DNA of 64,000 bases from Shewanella putrefaciens (GTDB lineage Bacteria; Pseudomonadota; Gammaproteobacteria; Enterobacterales; Shewanellaceae): positions 824,501 to 888,500 of the forward strand of contig NZ_CP066369.1 in the NCBI RefSeq assembly GCF_016406305.1, read 5' to 3'. The notes beneath the pieces are model-generated. The model was not told where the DNA came from, ran no database searches, and worked only from the letters and a program-made list of their open reading frames with translations. How positions within the stretch are numbered: the first letter of the stretch is position 1; each line of letters starts with the position of its first letter. Of this stretch, positions 1-10,557 are shown in pieces. The translations under genes were made by a program, and so were the position numbers.

Positions 1-805
1 CGTGCTGACTCTGTTCGTTGCCGCCGTGACCTTGGGTGGGGTTAAGCGGATTTCCAATGTGGCGCAAAAGCTAGTGCCTGCCATGTCTATTGGTTATGTG
101 CTGGCCTGCGTGTGGATCTTAGTCGGTTTTTACGAGCAGATTTTACCCGCCTTAGGCTTAGTGATTGAGTCGGCCTTTACGCCACTCTCGGCGGCAGGCG
201 GATTTTTAGGGGCGACGGTTGCCCAGGCCATACAAATCGGGATTGCCCGCGGAGTATTTTCCAATGAGTCAGGTCTTGGCAGCGCGCCCATTGCCGCAGC
301 CGCGGCTAAGACCAATGAACCCGTTGAGCAAGGTTTGGTCAGCATGACGGGCACCTTCTTCGATACCATTATCATTTGTACTATGACGGGCTTAGTGCTG
401 ATCATCACTGGGGTATGGAGCGGTGAAACCGCCGGTGCTGCCATGACCAGCGCCGCATTTGCCCTTGGTGGCTCAGCCCTTGTAGGCCAGTATTTGGTCA
501 CTATTGCGCTCGTTTGTTTTGCCTTTACCACCATTTTAGGCTGGCACTATTATGGCGAGCGCTGTTGGTATTACTTAGTCGGTGAGCGCGGTTTACGCTT
601 GTATCAGGTCATGTTTTTAGTGCTGATCGCGGGGGGGGCTTTTATTAAACTCGATGTGATTTGGCTGTTGGCGGATACGGTTAATGGCTTGATGGCGATC
701 CCTAATTTGATCGCGATTGTGGGCTTGAGGCAGGTGATCATTGCCGAGACTCAGAGCTACTTTGCTCGCATCTTGCCAAACTCTGCGTTAGAGACGGTTT
801 ATTAA
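1..805 (+). CDS. Sodium:alanine symporter (AGCS family), C-terminal part
   Basis: The gene is cut by the window edge, so only about 267 C-terminal residues are visible. The family imports alanine or glycine with Na+ across the inner membrane. The fragment is strongly hydrophobic with several membrane spans. It carries the conserved AGCS stretch ESGLGSAPIAAAAA (about residues 88-103 of the fragment), followed by a Gly/Thr-rich helix. Family membership is firm; the substrate is inferred. The GTG at base 2 is simply the first in-frame start-like codon and is not proposed as the real start. Confidence 0.88.
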   Translation, partial: VLTLFVAAVTLGGVKRISNVAQKLVPAMSIGYVLACVWILVGFYEQILPALGLVIESAFTPLSAAGGFLGATVAQAIQIGIARGVFSNESGLGSAPIAAAAAKTNEPVEQGLVSMTGTFFDTIIICTMTGLVLIITGVWSGETAGAAMTSAAFALGGSALVGQYLVTIALVCFAFTTILGWHYYGERCWYYLVGERGLRLYQVMFLVLIAGGAFIKLDVIWLLADTVNGLMAIPNLIAIVGLRQVIIAETQSYFARILPNSALETVY

Positions 806-936
806 TGTTTTGAAAACAACATATTAGTTCACATTATTTTAACTTTCTGATTGTCGCCACCGGGTTCTTCGTTTACTTTATTAAGTGCTGTTTAAAAAAT
901 GTGTACTTTTAAACGTTGGGACTTTGGGGCGACGCC

Positions 937-3900
937 ATGGACAGAAGTAAACTTCGTACCTTTCGCAGCAGGATTTTATCGCATATTGCCCTGCCGTTGA
1001 TTTTAATTATGACGGGGGTATATGGCGTTAATGCTTGGTTTAATTATGTCTCCGCTGAAAAACATCTCTACGAGAATTTGACGCAGGAAGCGGACGATTT
1101 AGCCTACCGCCTGCAGTTTCTACTGGATCACGCCCAAGCCAATACTCAGAGTTTGTCGGATTTTATTGGTTTTTTATCGAGTAAAGATGAAATCAACAAT
1201 GCCGAAAGATTAAAGTGGGTGTTGACGAAGCGATTGGAGCGTAATCCCGCCTTTTTCGGCACCGCTGTCGCCTTTAAACCGAATACCTTCCCAGACCGAA
1301 AACTCTTTTCTCCCTATGTTTACCGTGAAGGTAATGAACTGAATTACCTCGATATTGGCGCCACAGGCTACGACTACACCGATGGTAATTGGGATTGGTG
1401 GAGCAATGCGATTAACCAAGTGGGCGGTTATTGGTCAAAGGCCTATTTCGATGAGGGTGCTGGCAATACCCTGATGGTCACTTACTCGGCTCCCTTTGGG
1501 ATCGGGGGCGACTACTCTGGGGTTGCAACTGTGGATTTAGCCTTAGATCAACTGCCCAACCAATTGGGGGTAGCACCCAATAGACTTGTGATATTAGATG
1601 AGCAAAATCGACTTATTTTTCACATGGATAAGGATAAAATTCTCGAGGCAACATCGACCCGCTGGCTCGATAAGCACGCCAAGAAAAATCAAGCGTTTTG
1701 GGCTCTGCTAGAACAAAGCCTCACTGGGCAAGCAAGCTTTATTGATGACAAAGGCATAGTCTATCTTGCCAGTCTGGCAACCGTGCCTAAGCTGCAATGG
1801 CGGGTGCTCGTGATGGTGCCGCAGCAGGAGTTATTTACCTTAATGCACGATGATATTGCCTCTATCGTGCTAAACCTTAGCCTGTTAACTCTGCTGCTGT
1901 TATTGACCTGTTACATAGCCGCCAAACGCCTGACCCGTCCATTGGAATTGCTCGAATCCGGTATCTTGGCCTTTGGCCAAGGTAAAGCGCAGCAGCTTGT
2001 TATTCCCCCTGGCGCCGTCAGTGAAATTGTCACTCTGAGCCACACCTTTAACCAGATGGCCGAGTTACTGGCCGAACGTGAACAGGCGATACTCGATTCC
2101 CGTGGCAATCGTTTTGCCCGTTTGATCGATGGCATGAGCGAAAAGTCCTTCTACTGTTCACTCGACCCCACGGGGCAGTTGGCTCAAGTGAGTGAGGGCG
2201 TGACTAAGGTGCTGGGGATCTCTCCTGATCTCTTAAAGCGCAAATATCAAAGGCTTTTCTCGGCCAATCCCCTTAATGAAAAAAACTGGGAATACACGGA
2301 TTTAGCATTAAAAGGCCAAAATGTCCCTTCGCATCAGGTTGAAATGCTCGATGGTGAAGGCCACCCAAGAAGACTCGATGTCTTTATGCAGCCCTTAGTC
2401 TCAGAGACGGGCGAATTAATGTCGGTGGAGATGTTATTTACCGATGTTACCGAGCAATTTTCAGCTGCCGCTTGGTCTAATGCCGTGCTGGAGGCGGCAC
2501 CCGAGGCCATGCTGATTGTCGACCAAGCGGGTAAGATAGTGTTTACAAACACCCGCTGCCAGCAGCTCTTCGGTTATGACTTGCAGGCCATGTTGGGCAT
2601 ACAGGTTGAAACCTTATTGCCCGAAGCCTTGGGCAATATACAGAGTCGCGATAAGTTGCTCGAGAGGCGTGCGCGCTCCGACAATGCGCGCCATGTGCGC
2701 GCCTTAAAGGCCGATGGTAGCGAGTTTGTCGCCGAAATCGCCTTGAGTATGCTCCCCGCAGATATCAATGGTAGCCGACAGGTGGCTGCATCCATCCGGG
2801 ATATGACCCAAAAAATAGCGGTTGAGCAAAAAATTCGCGACAGTGAACTGCGTTTCCGAGGGCTAGTCACCAATATTCCTGGCGCCGTATATCGCACTCG
2901 GATCGGTGATGTATGGGTCATGGAATATATCAGCGACAATATCGCTGATATTACCGGCTACGCCGCAAGCCAATTTATTGAGAACCGCCAACGCACATTT
3001 GCCTCCTTGATTTTGGAGGAGGATCTTGCCCTGTGCCATAGCCATATCGACAGGGCGCTGGCACAACAGGAAACCTTCGAGGTGGAATACCGTATTCGCC
3101 ACCGCGATGGCAGCATTCGTTGGGTGCACGAAAAAGGTAAGGCAAGTTACAACGAGGACGGTTTCCCCCTTTGGTTTGATGGCAGTATCGATGATATTAC
3201 CGAAAGTAAACTCGCCTTAGTCGAGCTTGAAGCCTCGCGTCTGCAACTGACGAATATCACTGATTCTGTCCCTTGTATCGTATACCAACTGCGGTGGCAT
3301 TCGCCCTCGGACCGCGCATTTACCTTCATGTCTTCAGCCGCTATCTATACGTTGGGGTTGCACCGCGATGATTTGATGAATGACTTCAATATCATTGCCG
3401 AGCGGATCTTCGATGAAGAGCGTCCCGATGTTGTGCTGGCGCTGGCGGGCAAGAGCGATGATAAGCTGCAATGGTTACGTGAGTTCCGCTACCGTCACCC
3501 TAATGGCAGCACTCGTTGGTTGGAGGCGGGTGCCAGTGGTCATATGATGCAAGACGAGTCAATCATTTGGAATGGTTATTTGATGGACATTACCGAACGT
3601 AAAGCGATTGAAGAAGAGCTTGCGGTCAGTGAAGCCCACTTTAAGGCGCTGTTCGATGGTGCGACCATTGGCATAGTGAACGTGGATGTTAAAGGCGTGA
3701 TCCTCGATTGCAATGAGCAATTCTGTGAGGATCTGGGCCAGAGCCGAGATGAGCTGCGTAATACGCCAATTTTCGAGGTGCTTAATCCGAATGATAAAGA
3801 GATTGCTAAGGCTCAGTTTAAGAGGTTGGTCGAGGGCGAGATCGATCATTACCGTGGTGAACGCCGCTTTATTCATCCCTCGGGCAAACCTTTGTGGATG

Positions 3901-6267
3901 ACAGTCAATGTGTCGGCACTCTTGGACAGTCAAGGGCAGTTTGACTCAGCGGTCATGAGCATGGTCGATATGACTGAGCTTAAATTGCTGTCGGACCAAT
4001 TGCTGGTCGCCAAGGAAGAGGCCGATGCAGCCAGTAAGGCTAAGGGGGATTTCCTTGCCAATATGTCCCACGAAATTCGTACGCCCATGAATGCCATTAT
4101 CGGTATGTCACAGCTGTGCTTGCAGACCGAGCTTGATAAGAAGCAAAAAAACTATGTGGAAAAAATAGAGCGGGCTTCGCAATCTTTGCTCTCGATTATC
4201 AATGATATCCTCGATTTTTCTAAGATCGAAGCGGGTAAGCTCGATATAGAATCTGTGCCATTCCAGCTCGACACTATGCTGGAGGACCTCAGTGATATGT
4301 TCTCTGAAAAAGCCGCCCATAAGCAGCTGGAGTTGCTATTTGCCGTCGCCCCCAATGTGCCTCGGCACCTATTTGGCGACTCACTGCGTTTGGGCCAAGT
4401 GCTGATTAACTTGATGAATAACGCGATTAAGTTTACTGAGCGTGGCGAAGTGTTGTTGTCGTTAAACTTAGTCGAGCAGCAAAACGACGATGTAACCCTG
4501 CGCTTTAGCATACGGGATAGCGGGATAGGGTTAACCGATGAGCAGCAAGCCAAATTATTCAAATCCTTTAGTCAGGCGGATACGTCCACTACACGTAAAT
4601 ACGGTGGTACAGGCCTAGGTTTAGCTATCTGTAAGCAGTTAGTCGAGCTGATGGGGGGCAGTATTGGGGTTGAGAGCCAGTTTGGGCATGGCAGTACTTT
4701 CTACTTCACTGTGAAATTACAAATCTCGAGCGGTCAAAAATTAGCTGTAGGTCAAGAGCTTGAAGGTATGTCTGTGCTAGTGGTCGACGACAATGCGACC
4801 GCAAGGGACATAATGCGAACCACCCTCGAGGGGATGGGCTTCTTGGTCGATACGGTGCGCTCGGGGGAAGAGGCCGTTAATCGCTGCGCTCAGCAAGACT
4901 ATGCGGTGGCATTGATCGACTGGAAAATGCCGGATTTAGATGGTTTAGATACGGCACGGCAAATCCAACAACAGACAAAAACACCGCCTCGGATCTTGAT
5001 GGTATCGGCCCATGCGAATCAAGAGTTTTTAACCCAGATAGAACAGCTGGGTCTAGCGGGATATATCAGTAAGCCCATTAGCGCCTCACGCCTGCTCGAT
5101 GGCATTATGAACGCACTCGGCCGCGCGGGAGTTCTGCCTGTTAGGCGGCATAATGAGGCGCTCGATCCTCAGATCCTATTGCCCCTTAAGGGTAAGCGTA
5201 TCCTCTTGGTCGAAGATAATGAGATGAATATTGAGGTGGCGACCGAGTTTTTAGAACAAGTCGGGATTATTTTATCCATAGCAACCAACGGTCAAATTGC
5301 CTTAGATAAGTTAACACAGCAGAGTTTTGACTTAGTGCTGATGGATTGCCAGATGCCGGTTATGGACGGTTACCAAGCCACTAAGGCATTGCGGCACCGC
5401 CCTGAGCTTGCCGAGCTGCCCGTGATCGCTATGACGGCAAACGCGATGGCAGGTGACAAGGAAATGTGTATTCGCGCTGGAATGAACGATCATATCGCCA
5501 AGCCTATCGAAGTGAACATTCTCTACCTGACGCTGCTTAAGTATCTGGCGGCGGATAGCCATGCGATGATCAATACGGACACTGGCAATGTTAATGGCAC
5601 AGGCGGCACTGGCAGCAAAATACAGGGCGGCGAGGCTAAAGCCAGCAATACCGATCTTGCATCAGTTGTGAAGTGGCCGGAGCATCCCGAATTGGATATC
5701 GATAGGGGATTACAGCTAGTACAAAATTCCAGTCGTTTATATCAACGAATATTTGAGCGTTTTTTGAGTGGTCAACGTCATGTCGTTGAGGCGATAAATA
5801 AGGCCGTTGCCGCTAATAAACCCGAAGAGGCCGTTAGGATTGCCCATACTCTTAAGGGCTTAGCAGGCAATTTAAGTTCGACTAAGTTAGCCGAGCTTGC
5901 CCGTCAGCTAGAATTACACTTGAGTGAAGGTAGCCCATACCAGGCCGAACTTGATCAAATTCAAGTACTAGTGGCATCGATTTGTGAGGCCATAGAGAAA
6001 GTTAACTCGGATTCTGGGGCTGAAGATACGCCAACGGACGAAACGGATCTGTTACCTCCAGCATCTTTGAGCGCGGCGCTAAAACGATTGCGCCAAAGTC
6101 TAGAGGACGCTGATTCCCAGGCCGTAGCGCAAATTGATGCATTAAAACCCCAAGTGAGTGCTCAGTTATGGCGGCAGTTAAGCCCCGCACTGACTATGAT
6201 CAATCAATATCAGTTCGATGAAGCGGTCGATTTGATTGATGAGGTTATCGCTGAATTAGCGCTGTAG
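937..6267 (+). CDS. Large hybrid sensor histidine kinase (multi-PAS, two receivers, HPt)
   Basis: Inner-membrane sensor of 1776 residues that should start a phosphorelay. Order: membrane helix near residues 15-35, periplasmic sensor of Cache type, second helix near 310-330, HAMP-like linker, about four to five PAS/PAC units (roughly 390-1020, repeated DITE/DMTE PAC ends), HisKA with the SHEIRTPMN box and phospho-acceptor His1045, HATPase with N box and GTGLGLAI, receiver 1 with Asp1328 ([11 protein letters not shown]), receiver 2 with Asp1470 ([11 protein letters not shown]), and a C-terminal HPt with His1637 ([10 protein letters not shown]). I chose ATG 937 over the in-frame TTG at 916. Its layout is BarA-like but much longer. 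The next gene encodes a receiver/HD-GYP protein and is probably a partner. The signal sensed is unknown. Confidence 0.93.
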   Translation: MDRSKLRTFRSRILSHIALPLILIMTGVYGVNAWFNYVSAEKHLYENLTQEADDLAYRLQFLLDHAQANTQSLSDFIGFLSSKDEINNAERLKWVLTKRLERNPAFFGTAVAFKPNTFPDRKLFSPYVYREGNELNYLDIGATGYDYTDGNWDWWSNAINQVGGYWSKAYFDEGAGNTLMVTYSAPFGIGGDYSGVATVDLALDQLPNQLGVAPNRLVILDEQNRLIFHMDKDKILEATSTRWLDKHAKKNQAFWALLEQSLTGQASFIDDKGIVYLASLATVPKLQWRVLVMVPQQELFTLMHDDIASIVLNLSLLTLLLLLTCYIAAKRLTRPLELLESGILAFGQGKAQQLVIPPGAVSEIVTLSHTFNQMAELLAEREQAILDSRGNRFARLIDGMSEKSFYCSLDPTGQLAQVSEGVTKVLGISPDLLKRKYQRLFSANPLNEKNWEYTDLALKGQNVPSHQVEMLDGEGHPRRLDVFMQPLVSETGELMSVEMLFTDVTEQFSAAAWSNAVLEAAPEAMLIVDQAGKIVFTNTRCQQLFGYDLQAMLGIQVETLLPEALGNIQSRDKLLERRARSDNARHVRALKADGSEFVAEIALSMLPADINGSRQVAASIRDMTQKIAVEQKIRDSELRFRGLVTNIPGAVYRTRIGDVWVMEYISDNIADITGYAASQFIENRQRTFASLILEEDLALCHSHIDRALAQQETFEVEYRIRHRDGSIRWVHEKGKASYNEDGFPLWFDGSIDDITESKLALVELEASRLQLTNITDSVPCIVYQLRWHSPSDRAFTFMSSAAIYTLGLHRDDLMNDFNIIAERIFDEERPDVVLALAGKSDDKLQWLREFRYRHPNGSTRWLEAGASGHMMQDESIIWNGYLMDITERKAIEEELAVSEAHFKALFDGATIGIVNVDVKGVILDCNEQFCEDLGQSRDELRNTPIFEVLNPNDKEIAKAQFKRLVEGEIDHYRGERRFIHPSGKPLWMTVNVSALLDSQGQFDSAVMSMVDMTELKLLSDQLLVAKEEADAASKAKGDFLANMSHEIRTPMNAIIGMSQLCLQTELDKKQKNYVEKIERASQSLLSIINDILDFSKIEAGKLDIESVPFQLDTMLEDLSDMFSEKAAHKQLELLFAVAPNVPRHLFGDSLRLGQVLINLMNNAIKFTERGEVLLSLNLVEQQNDDVTLRFSIRDSGIGLTDEQQAKLFKSFSQADTSTTRKYGGTGLGLAICKQLVELMGGSIGVESQFGHGSTFYFTVKLQISSGQKLAVGQELEGMSVLVVDDNATARDIMRTTLEGMGFLVDTVRSGEEAVNRCAQQDYAVALIDWKMPDLDGLDTARQIQQQTKTPPRILMVSAHANQEFLTQIEQLGLAGYISKPISASRLLDGIMNALGRAGVLPVRRHNEALDPQILLPLKGKRILLVEDNEMNIEVATEFLEQVGIILSIATNGQIALDKLTQQSFDLVLMDCQMPVMDGYQATKALRHRPELAELPVIAMTANAMAGDKEMCIRAGMNDHIAKPIEVNILYLTLLKYLAADSHAMINTDTGNVNGTGGTGSKIQGGEAKASNTDLASVVKWPEHPELDIDRGLQLVQNSSRLYQRIFERFLSGQRHVVEAINKAVAANKPEEAVRIAHTLKGLAGNLSSTKLAELARQLELHLSEGSPYQAELDQIQVLVASICEAIEKVNSDSGAEDTPTDETDLLPPASLSAALKRLRQSLEDADSQAVAQIDALKPQVSAQLWRQLSPALTMINQYQFDEAVDLIDEVIAELAL

Positions 6268-6296
6268 TTTACGGATAAAGCCTGCAGCACATGGGT

Positions 6297-6354
6297 CTAT
6301 CCCCAAACAACCAGAAGATGCTGAAACTCGTATCTTGAGGCAGTTTGGGTATAA
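6297..6354. repeat. Short hairpin with termini like the 267-bp intergenic repeat
   Basis: This imperfect inverted repeat lies between the sensor kinase stop and the HD-GYP gene. The left arm begins CTATCCCCAAACAACC and the right arm ends GTTTGGGTATA, with ATCTT/AAGAT pairing inside. The arms match the terminal repeats of the larger element at 10690-10956 (CTATACCCAA and TTGGGTATAG). It may be a solo, internally deleted copy, and as RNA it would fold into a hairpin between the two genes. Confidence 0.7.
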
Positions 6355-6384
6355 ATAAGAGCACAGAGTGAGGTGAAGTTGAAC

Positions 6385-7401
6385 ATGGAAAAGGCAACGA
6401 TCTTAGTCGTCGATGATACCCCTGAGAACATCGATATCTTAGTGGGAATTCTTGGGGACGACTATAAAGTCAAAGTGGCTATCGATGGACCAAGGGCGTT
6501 GGCGCTGGTGGCAAAAGCACAGCCAGATCTGATATTGCTCGATGTCATGATGCCGGGCATGAATGGCTACGAGGTGTGTAAGCTGCTAAAACAGGAGCCG
6601 CTGACCTGCCATATTCCAGTGATTTTTGTGACCGCACTATCCGAGATAGCCGACGAAACCCAAGGATTTGAACTGGGCGCAGTGGATTACATCACTAAGC
6701 CTGTGAGCGCCCCAATAGTGAAGGCAAGGGTGAAAACCCATCTCGCGTTATACGATCAAAAACGTCTCCTTGAACAACAGGTTAAAGAGCGTACCCAGGA
6801 GCTTGAAGATACTCGATTCGAGATTATTCGCCGCCTAGGTCGCGCCGCCGAATATAAAGATAACGAAACGGGCTTGCACGTAGTGCGCATGAGTCACTAT
6901 GCACGTTTACTCGCCATCAAGCTGGGCCTGCCAAGCAGCTTCTGCGACATACTCTATAATGCGGCGCCAATGCATGATATCGGCAAAATCGGTACCCCAG
7001 ATGCCGTGCTTAAAAAGCCCTGTAAGCTGGATGGGGAAGAATGGAAAATTATGCAGCAACATGCGGCCATAGGTGCTGAAATTATCGGTGAGCATAGTGA
7101 TCCCTTATTACAAATGGCTCGCCGTATCGCCTTGACCCACCACGAAAAATGGGATGGTTCAGGTTATCCCAATGGGTTAGTGGAGGAGGAGATCCCCATA
7201 GAGGGACGAATCACCGCCATTGCGGATGTGTTTGATGCGCTCACATCCCAGCGTCCCTACAAACAACCTTGGACGATTGAAGCGACAATGGAATTGCTTG
7301 AAAGCCAAGCAGGGCAGCATTTTGACCCTAAATTGGTGGAGGTATTTAAGCAAATTTTGCCAGAAGTGGTCGCCATTAGAGATACCTATCTTGAACATTA
7401 A
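6385..7401 (+). CDS. Response regulator with HD-GYP c-di-GMP phosphodiesterase domain
   Basis: Cytoplasmic protein of 338 residues. An N-terminal receiver (about 5-120; VVDDTPEN acidic pocket, phospho-acceptor Asp in LLDVMMPGMNG, Lys in ITKP) is followed by a short coiled linker and an HD-GYP domain. The domain shows the HDIGKIGTPD metal site and HHEKWDGSGYP, matching the canonical HHExxDGxGYP signature, so hydrolysis of cyclic-di-GMP is expected. ATG 6385 is preferred to GTG 6373 because AGGTGAAG lies just upstream of it. It sits 117 bp after the hybrid kinase and is the likely output of that relay. A strong terminator follows. The kinase partnership is inferred from adjacency only. Confidence 0.93.
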   Translation: MEKATILVVDDTPENIDILVGILGDDYKVKVAIDGPRALALVAKAQPDLILLDVMMPGMNGYEVCKLLKQEPLTCHIPVIFVTALSEIADETQGFELGAVDYITKPVSAPIVKARVKTHLALYDQKRLLEQQVKERTQELEDTRFEIIRRLGRAAEYKDNETGLHVVRMSHYARLLAIKLGLPSSFCDILYNAAPMHDIGKIGTPDAVLKKPCKLDGEEWKIMQQHAAIGAEIIGEHSDPLLQMARRIALTHHEKWDGSGYPNGLVEEEIPIEGRITAIADVFDALTSQRPYKQPWTIEATMELLESQAGQHFDPKLVEVFKQILPEVVAIRDTYLEH

Positions 7402-7406
7402 CAAAC

Positions 7407-7429
7407 AAAAGGCGCCTTAGGCGCCTTTT
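7407..7429. terminator. Bidirectional intrinsic terminator
   Basis: Perfect 10-bp stem (AAAAGGCGCC / GGCGCCTTTT) with a 3-nt loop, between the convergent HD-GYP and ygfZ genes. A and T runs flank both sides, so it can serve both strands. Confidence 0.9.
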
Positions 7430-7463
7430 CAATTCAAACTCTTGTTAGCTTAACTGCTGTAAA

Positions 7464-8426
7464 CTATTCATCTTCGAGCGAGTAGGGCAATGCTTGAATA
7501 TGTAAGCTAGATTGCTCGTCGTCTGCGAAACGCAGCTTGGCTGTATTCTCTGTGTCGTTGGCGAGCACAGCGGTTAATAGGACTTGGTTGCCACGTTGTA
7601 CAAATTCGATAATCTGGCCGCCACGGCGAAAACCATCTTCCATTTCTATTTCAAGGGCCGACTCTAAACTGATTTGCAGATCAGTGTGGCCGCGCAGAAT
7701 ATACAAGGCGCGTTTATTGCCACCGCGATATTTCATCCGCGCTATGGTTTCTTGCCCCATGTAGCAGCCCTTGTTGAAGCTGATACCATTGACCGCTTGT
7801 AGGTTACACATCTGCGGTACGTATTGGCTGGCATGGCTAGCGGCAATATTTGGATAACCCGCTGAAATCTCTAACGCCTGCCAAGCACTGGCATCAAATA
7901 CACTCTGCTGAGATTGAGCCACTAAAGTCGCTGCGGCTTCTGGGGTTAATACTAAGATAAAACGATCGGCGTCTTTTAATATCGCCCCCTGATCTACCAA
8001 GGTCAGTTCTTGGGTCACTTCGCCAAAATGCTCGCCTACGAATTGATTGGCCTGTTCGCCAGCAACTCCGAGCAGAGTCCATTCAGCGGATGCATTGCTT
8101 AAGGCCGCCTTGCTAAACACGGCATATTTTTGCAGTTGGGGTAAATCGACCTCGATAACATCCCTTGGCATTAGCATAAAGAGCGCTTCTTGAATGGCAA
8201 AGGTTCTAAAACTGGCCAACATTTTACCCTTAGGGTCGCAATGGGAGCCCCAGCGCCATTGGTTAGCGGCTAATGAGCTGATATCTGTGGTTACTTGACC
8301 ATGGATAAAACTGCGGCCCTGTTCACCAACCACTTTGATAAGACCCATATGGGATAAGTTGGCAAGCATAAGTGGAGGCAAGGAAGCGTCCAGATCCCAA
8401 TGGGGTGTAGAAACTGAAATAGTCAT
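7464..8426 (-). CDS. ygfZ: Folate-binding tRNA-modifying protein YgfZ
   Basis: This 320-residue protein belongs to the GcvT/YgfZ folate-binding family, which helps Fe-S enzymes such as MiaB that act on tRNA. The diagnostic motif NKGCYMGQE is present in the C-terminal half with its conserved Cys. Length is close to E. coli YgfZ (326). The ATG is preceded by AGGATC at good spacing. It ends at the shared terminator and stands alone on the reverse strand upstream of the serA terminator. Confidence 0.94.
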   Translation of the reverse strand: MTISVSTPHWDLDASLPPLMLANLSHMGLIKVVGEQGRSFIHGQVTTDISSLAANQWRWGSHCDPKGKMLASFRTFAIQEALFMLMPRDVIEVDLPQLQKYAVFSKAALSNASAEWTLLGVAGEQANQFVGEHFGEVTQELTLVDQGAILKDADRFILVLTPEAAATLVAQSQQSVFDASAWQALEISAGYPNIAASHASQYVPQMCNLQAVNGISFNKGCYMGQETIARMKYRGGNKRALYILRGHTDLQISLESALEIEMEDGFRRGGQIIEFVQRGNQVLLTAVLANDTENTAKLRFADDEQSSLHIQALPYSLEDE

Positions 8427-8497
8427 AGCGAGATCCTGAAAATGAAGACGATGTGAGAGGCTAGATTGTAACGGAATTCCTGTAGGCTCAAAAGCAT

Positions 8498-8532
8498 AAG
8501 GCGCACATATCTTAGAATGAAATGTGCGCCTT
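8498..8532 (-). terminator. Probable serA terminator
   Basis: Stem of 11 bp (AAGGCGCACAT / ATGTGCGCCTT) with a 13-nt loop, 33 bases past the serA stop. On the reverse strand it is followed by only a short T run (GCTTTTGA), so termination may be partial. Confidence 0.7.
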
Positions 8533-8564
8533 AGGTGAAGCGAGTGTGCGAGCGATTTTACAGA

Positions 8565-9794
8565 CTAGAAAAGCACGCGGGTACGCAATGTGCCTTCAAT
8601 CGCCTTTAACTCTACCAAGGCCTCTTCGGCTTGGTGAGTGTCGACTTCCATCACCACATAACCAATCTCTGCGGTGGTTTGCAGATATTGCGCGGCAATG
8701 TTGATGCCTTTTTCCGAGAAGGCTTGGTTGATTTTGATCAGCACGCCGGGGCGGTTTTGGTGGATATGCAGTAAGCGCGAGGTGCCTTTATGCATCGGCA
8801 GTGACACTTCAGGGAAGTTAACCGCAGACACGGTCGAGCCGTTATCTGAATACTTAGCTAACTTGCCAGCGACTTCGATACCAATGTTTTCCTGGGCCTC
8901 AGCCGTGCTGCCACCCACATGCGGCGTCAGCAATACGTTGTCTAAACCACGCAGTGGGGTGATAAATTCATCGTCATTCGATTGCGGCTCGACGGGGAAC
9001 ACATCGATTGCGGCGCCCGCGAGGTGACGCTCTTTTAACGCAACGGTTAAGGCATCGATATCGACCACAGTACCCCGTGAGGCGTTGATAAAGATGCTGC
9101 CTTTACGCATAGCGGCAAATTCGGCGGCGCCTATCATGTCTTTAGTTTGTGGGGTTTCAGGGACGTGTAAGCTCACCACATCAGCCTGTGCCAGCAGTTG
9201 CTCCATTGAATGCACTTGCTGCGCGTTACCTAAAGGTAATTTGTCTTCGATATCGAAGAACACCACTCGCATACCTAGCGTTTCAGCCAGAATACCCAGT
9301 TGAGTACCTATATGGCCGTAACCAATCACACCTAAGGTTTTACCACGCACTTCGTAGCTGCCTGCGGCGGTCTTCATCCAGCCGCCGCGGTGGGCGATGG
9401 CGTTACGCTCAGGAATACCACGCATCAGCATAATGATCTCGCCAATCACTAACTCGGCAACACTGCGAGTGTTCGAAAATGGCGCGTTAAATACTGGGAT
9501 ACCAAGGGATTCGGCGGTGGCAAGATCAACTTGGTTAGTACCAATACAGAAGCAACCAATCGCGATTAACTTCTCGGCACGTTTCAGTACTTCGGCAGTT
9601 AATTGGGTACGCGAGCGCAGACCAACAAAGTGAGCATCTTTGATGGACTCGAGTAAGGCTTCGTCACCTAAAGAGGCTTTGTGATATTCGATATTGGTGT
9701 AACCTGCACGTTCAAATACATCTACCGCAGATTGGTGGACGCCTTCCAACAGCAGGATCTTGATCTTATCCTTGTCCAGCGAATGTTTCGCCAT
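8565..9794 (-). CDS. serA: D-3-phosphoglycerate dehydrogenase
   Basis: First step of serine synthesis: NAD-dependent oxidation of 3-phosphoglycerate. The protein has 409 residues (E. coli 410). It shows the substrate domain, a Rossmann fold with GYGHIGTQLG, NASRGTVVD with the catalytic Arg region, and LTPHVGGST with the catalytic His. A C-terminal ACT domain (about 335-409) is the usual site of serine feedback. A GAGGG stretch precedes the ATG at slightly long spacing. It is divergent from the DUF2238 gene. rpiA, often next to serA in gammaproteobacteria, is not here. Confidence 0.97.
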   Translation of the reverse strand: MAKHSLDKDKIKILLLEGVHQSAVDVFERAGYTNIEYHKASLGDEALLESIKDAHFVGLRSRTQLTAEVLKRAEKLIAIGCFCIGTNQVDLATAESLGIPVFNAPFSNTRSVAELVIGEIIMLMRGIPERNAIAHRGGWMKTAAGSYEVRGKTLGVIGYGHIGTQLGILAETLGMRVVFFDIEDKLPLGNAQQVHSMEQLLAQADVVSLHVPETPQTKDMIGAAEFAAMRKGSIFINASRGTVVDIDALTVALKERHLAGAAIDVFPVEPQSNDDEFITPLRGLDNVLLTPHVGGSTAEAQENIGIEVAGKLAKYSDNGSTVSAVNFPEVSLPMHKGTSRLLHIHQNRPGVLIKINQAFSEKGINIAAQYLQTTAEIGYVVMEVDTHQAEEALVELKAIEGTLRTRVLF

Positions 9795-9948
9795 GATATG
9801 GGTACCCTCTAATTAATAGAAATGTTTCTTATGATATGCTGACAGCCTTCCGCCACCAAAGTAGCACTTTTTTTGCTCAGTGTGGAGGGCTAGATGGCTA
9901 AAGTTAATATTCTAAATTTAGAACAATATCGCATAAGAGGAAAAAACA

Positions 9949-10557
9949 TTGAATAACAAAATCGCTTGGTGCGGTATTTACCTCTCAGTTCTGGTCTGGT
10001 CGGCGATAAAACCCGCAGATCCTTTTACGTGGTGGCTCGAAGCCTTGCCCGCATTAGTGGCGGTACCGCTATTATTTTTTACCCGTAAACGCTTTGTGCT
10101 CACACCCTTAGTCTATTTTCTTATCCTAGTTCATTGCTGTGTTTTATTTGTTGGCGCCCATTACACCTATGCCGAAGTGCCGTTGTTTGACACGCTTGCC
10201 CAGTGGATGGGGTCGGAGCGTAATAATTACGACAAGGTAGGCCATTTTGCCCAAGGCTTTATTCCTGCGCTGTTGGCGCGTGAGATCATGTTACGTAATC
10301 AAGCGGTTAAGCCAGGGGCTTGGTGCGCATTTTTGGTGACTTGTTTTGTATTGGCATTTTCGGCTTTCTATGAGTTGATTGAATGGTGGGTTGCCGCTGC
10401 AACGGGTGAGGGCGCCGAGGCCTTTTTAGGCACCCAAGGTTATGTATGGGATACCCAATCGGATATGTTTTTGGCATTAATAGGTGCGATAGTGGCATTG
10501 CTGTTGTTATCTCGCCAGCAGGATAAGCAAATCGCTAAGCTGTTGGCACATTCCTAG
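9949..10557 (+). CDS. DUF2238 (YjdF-like) inner-membrane protein
   Basis: Protein of 202 residues with about five hydrophobic spans. It resembles the DUF2238/YjdF family: a YDKVGHFAQGF stretch near residue 95 and a conserved SAFYELIEWW segment with charged residues inside a membrane helix. The role of the family is unknown to me. Start is TTG with AAGAGGAAA upstream at normal spacing; no in-frame ATG precedes it. It appears monocistronic, with 150 bp to divergent serA. Confidence 0.85.
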   Translation: MNNKIAWCGIYLSVLVWSAIKPADPFTWWLEALPALVAVPLLFFTRKRFVLTPLVYFLILVHCCVLFVGAHYTYAEVPLFDTLAQWMGSERNNYDKVGHFAQGFIPALLAREIMLRNQAVKPGAWCAFLVTCFVLAFSAFYELIEWWVAAATGEGAEAFLGTQGYVWDTQSDMFLALIGAIVALLLLSRQQDKQIAKLLAHS

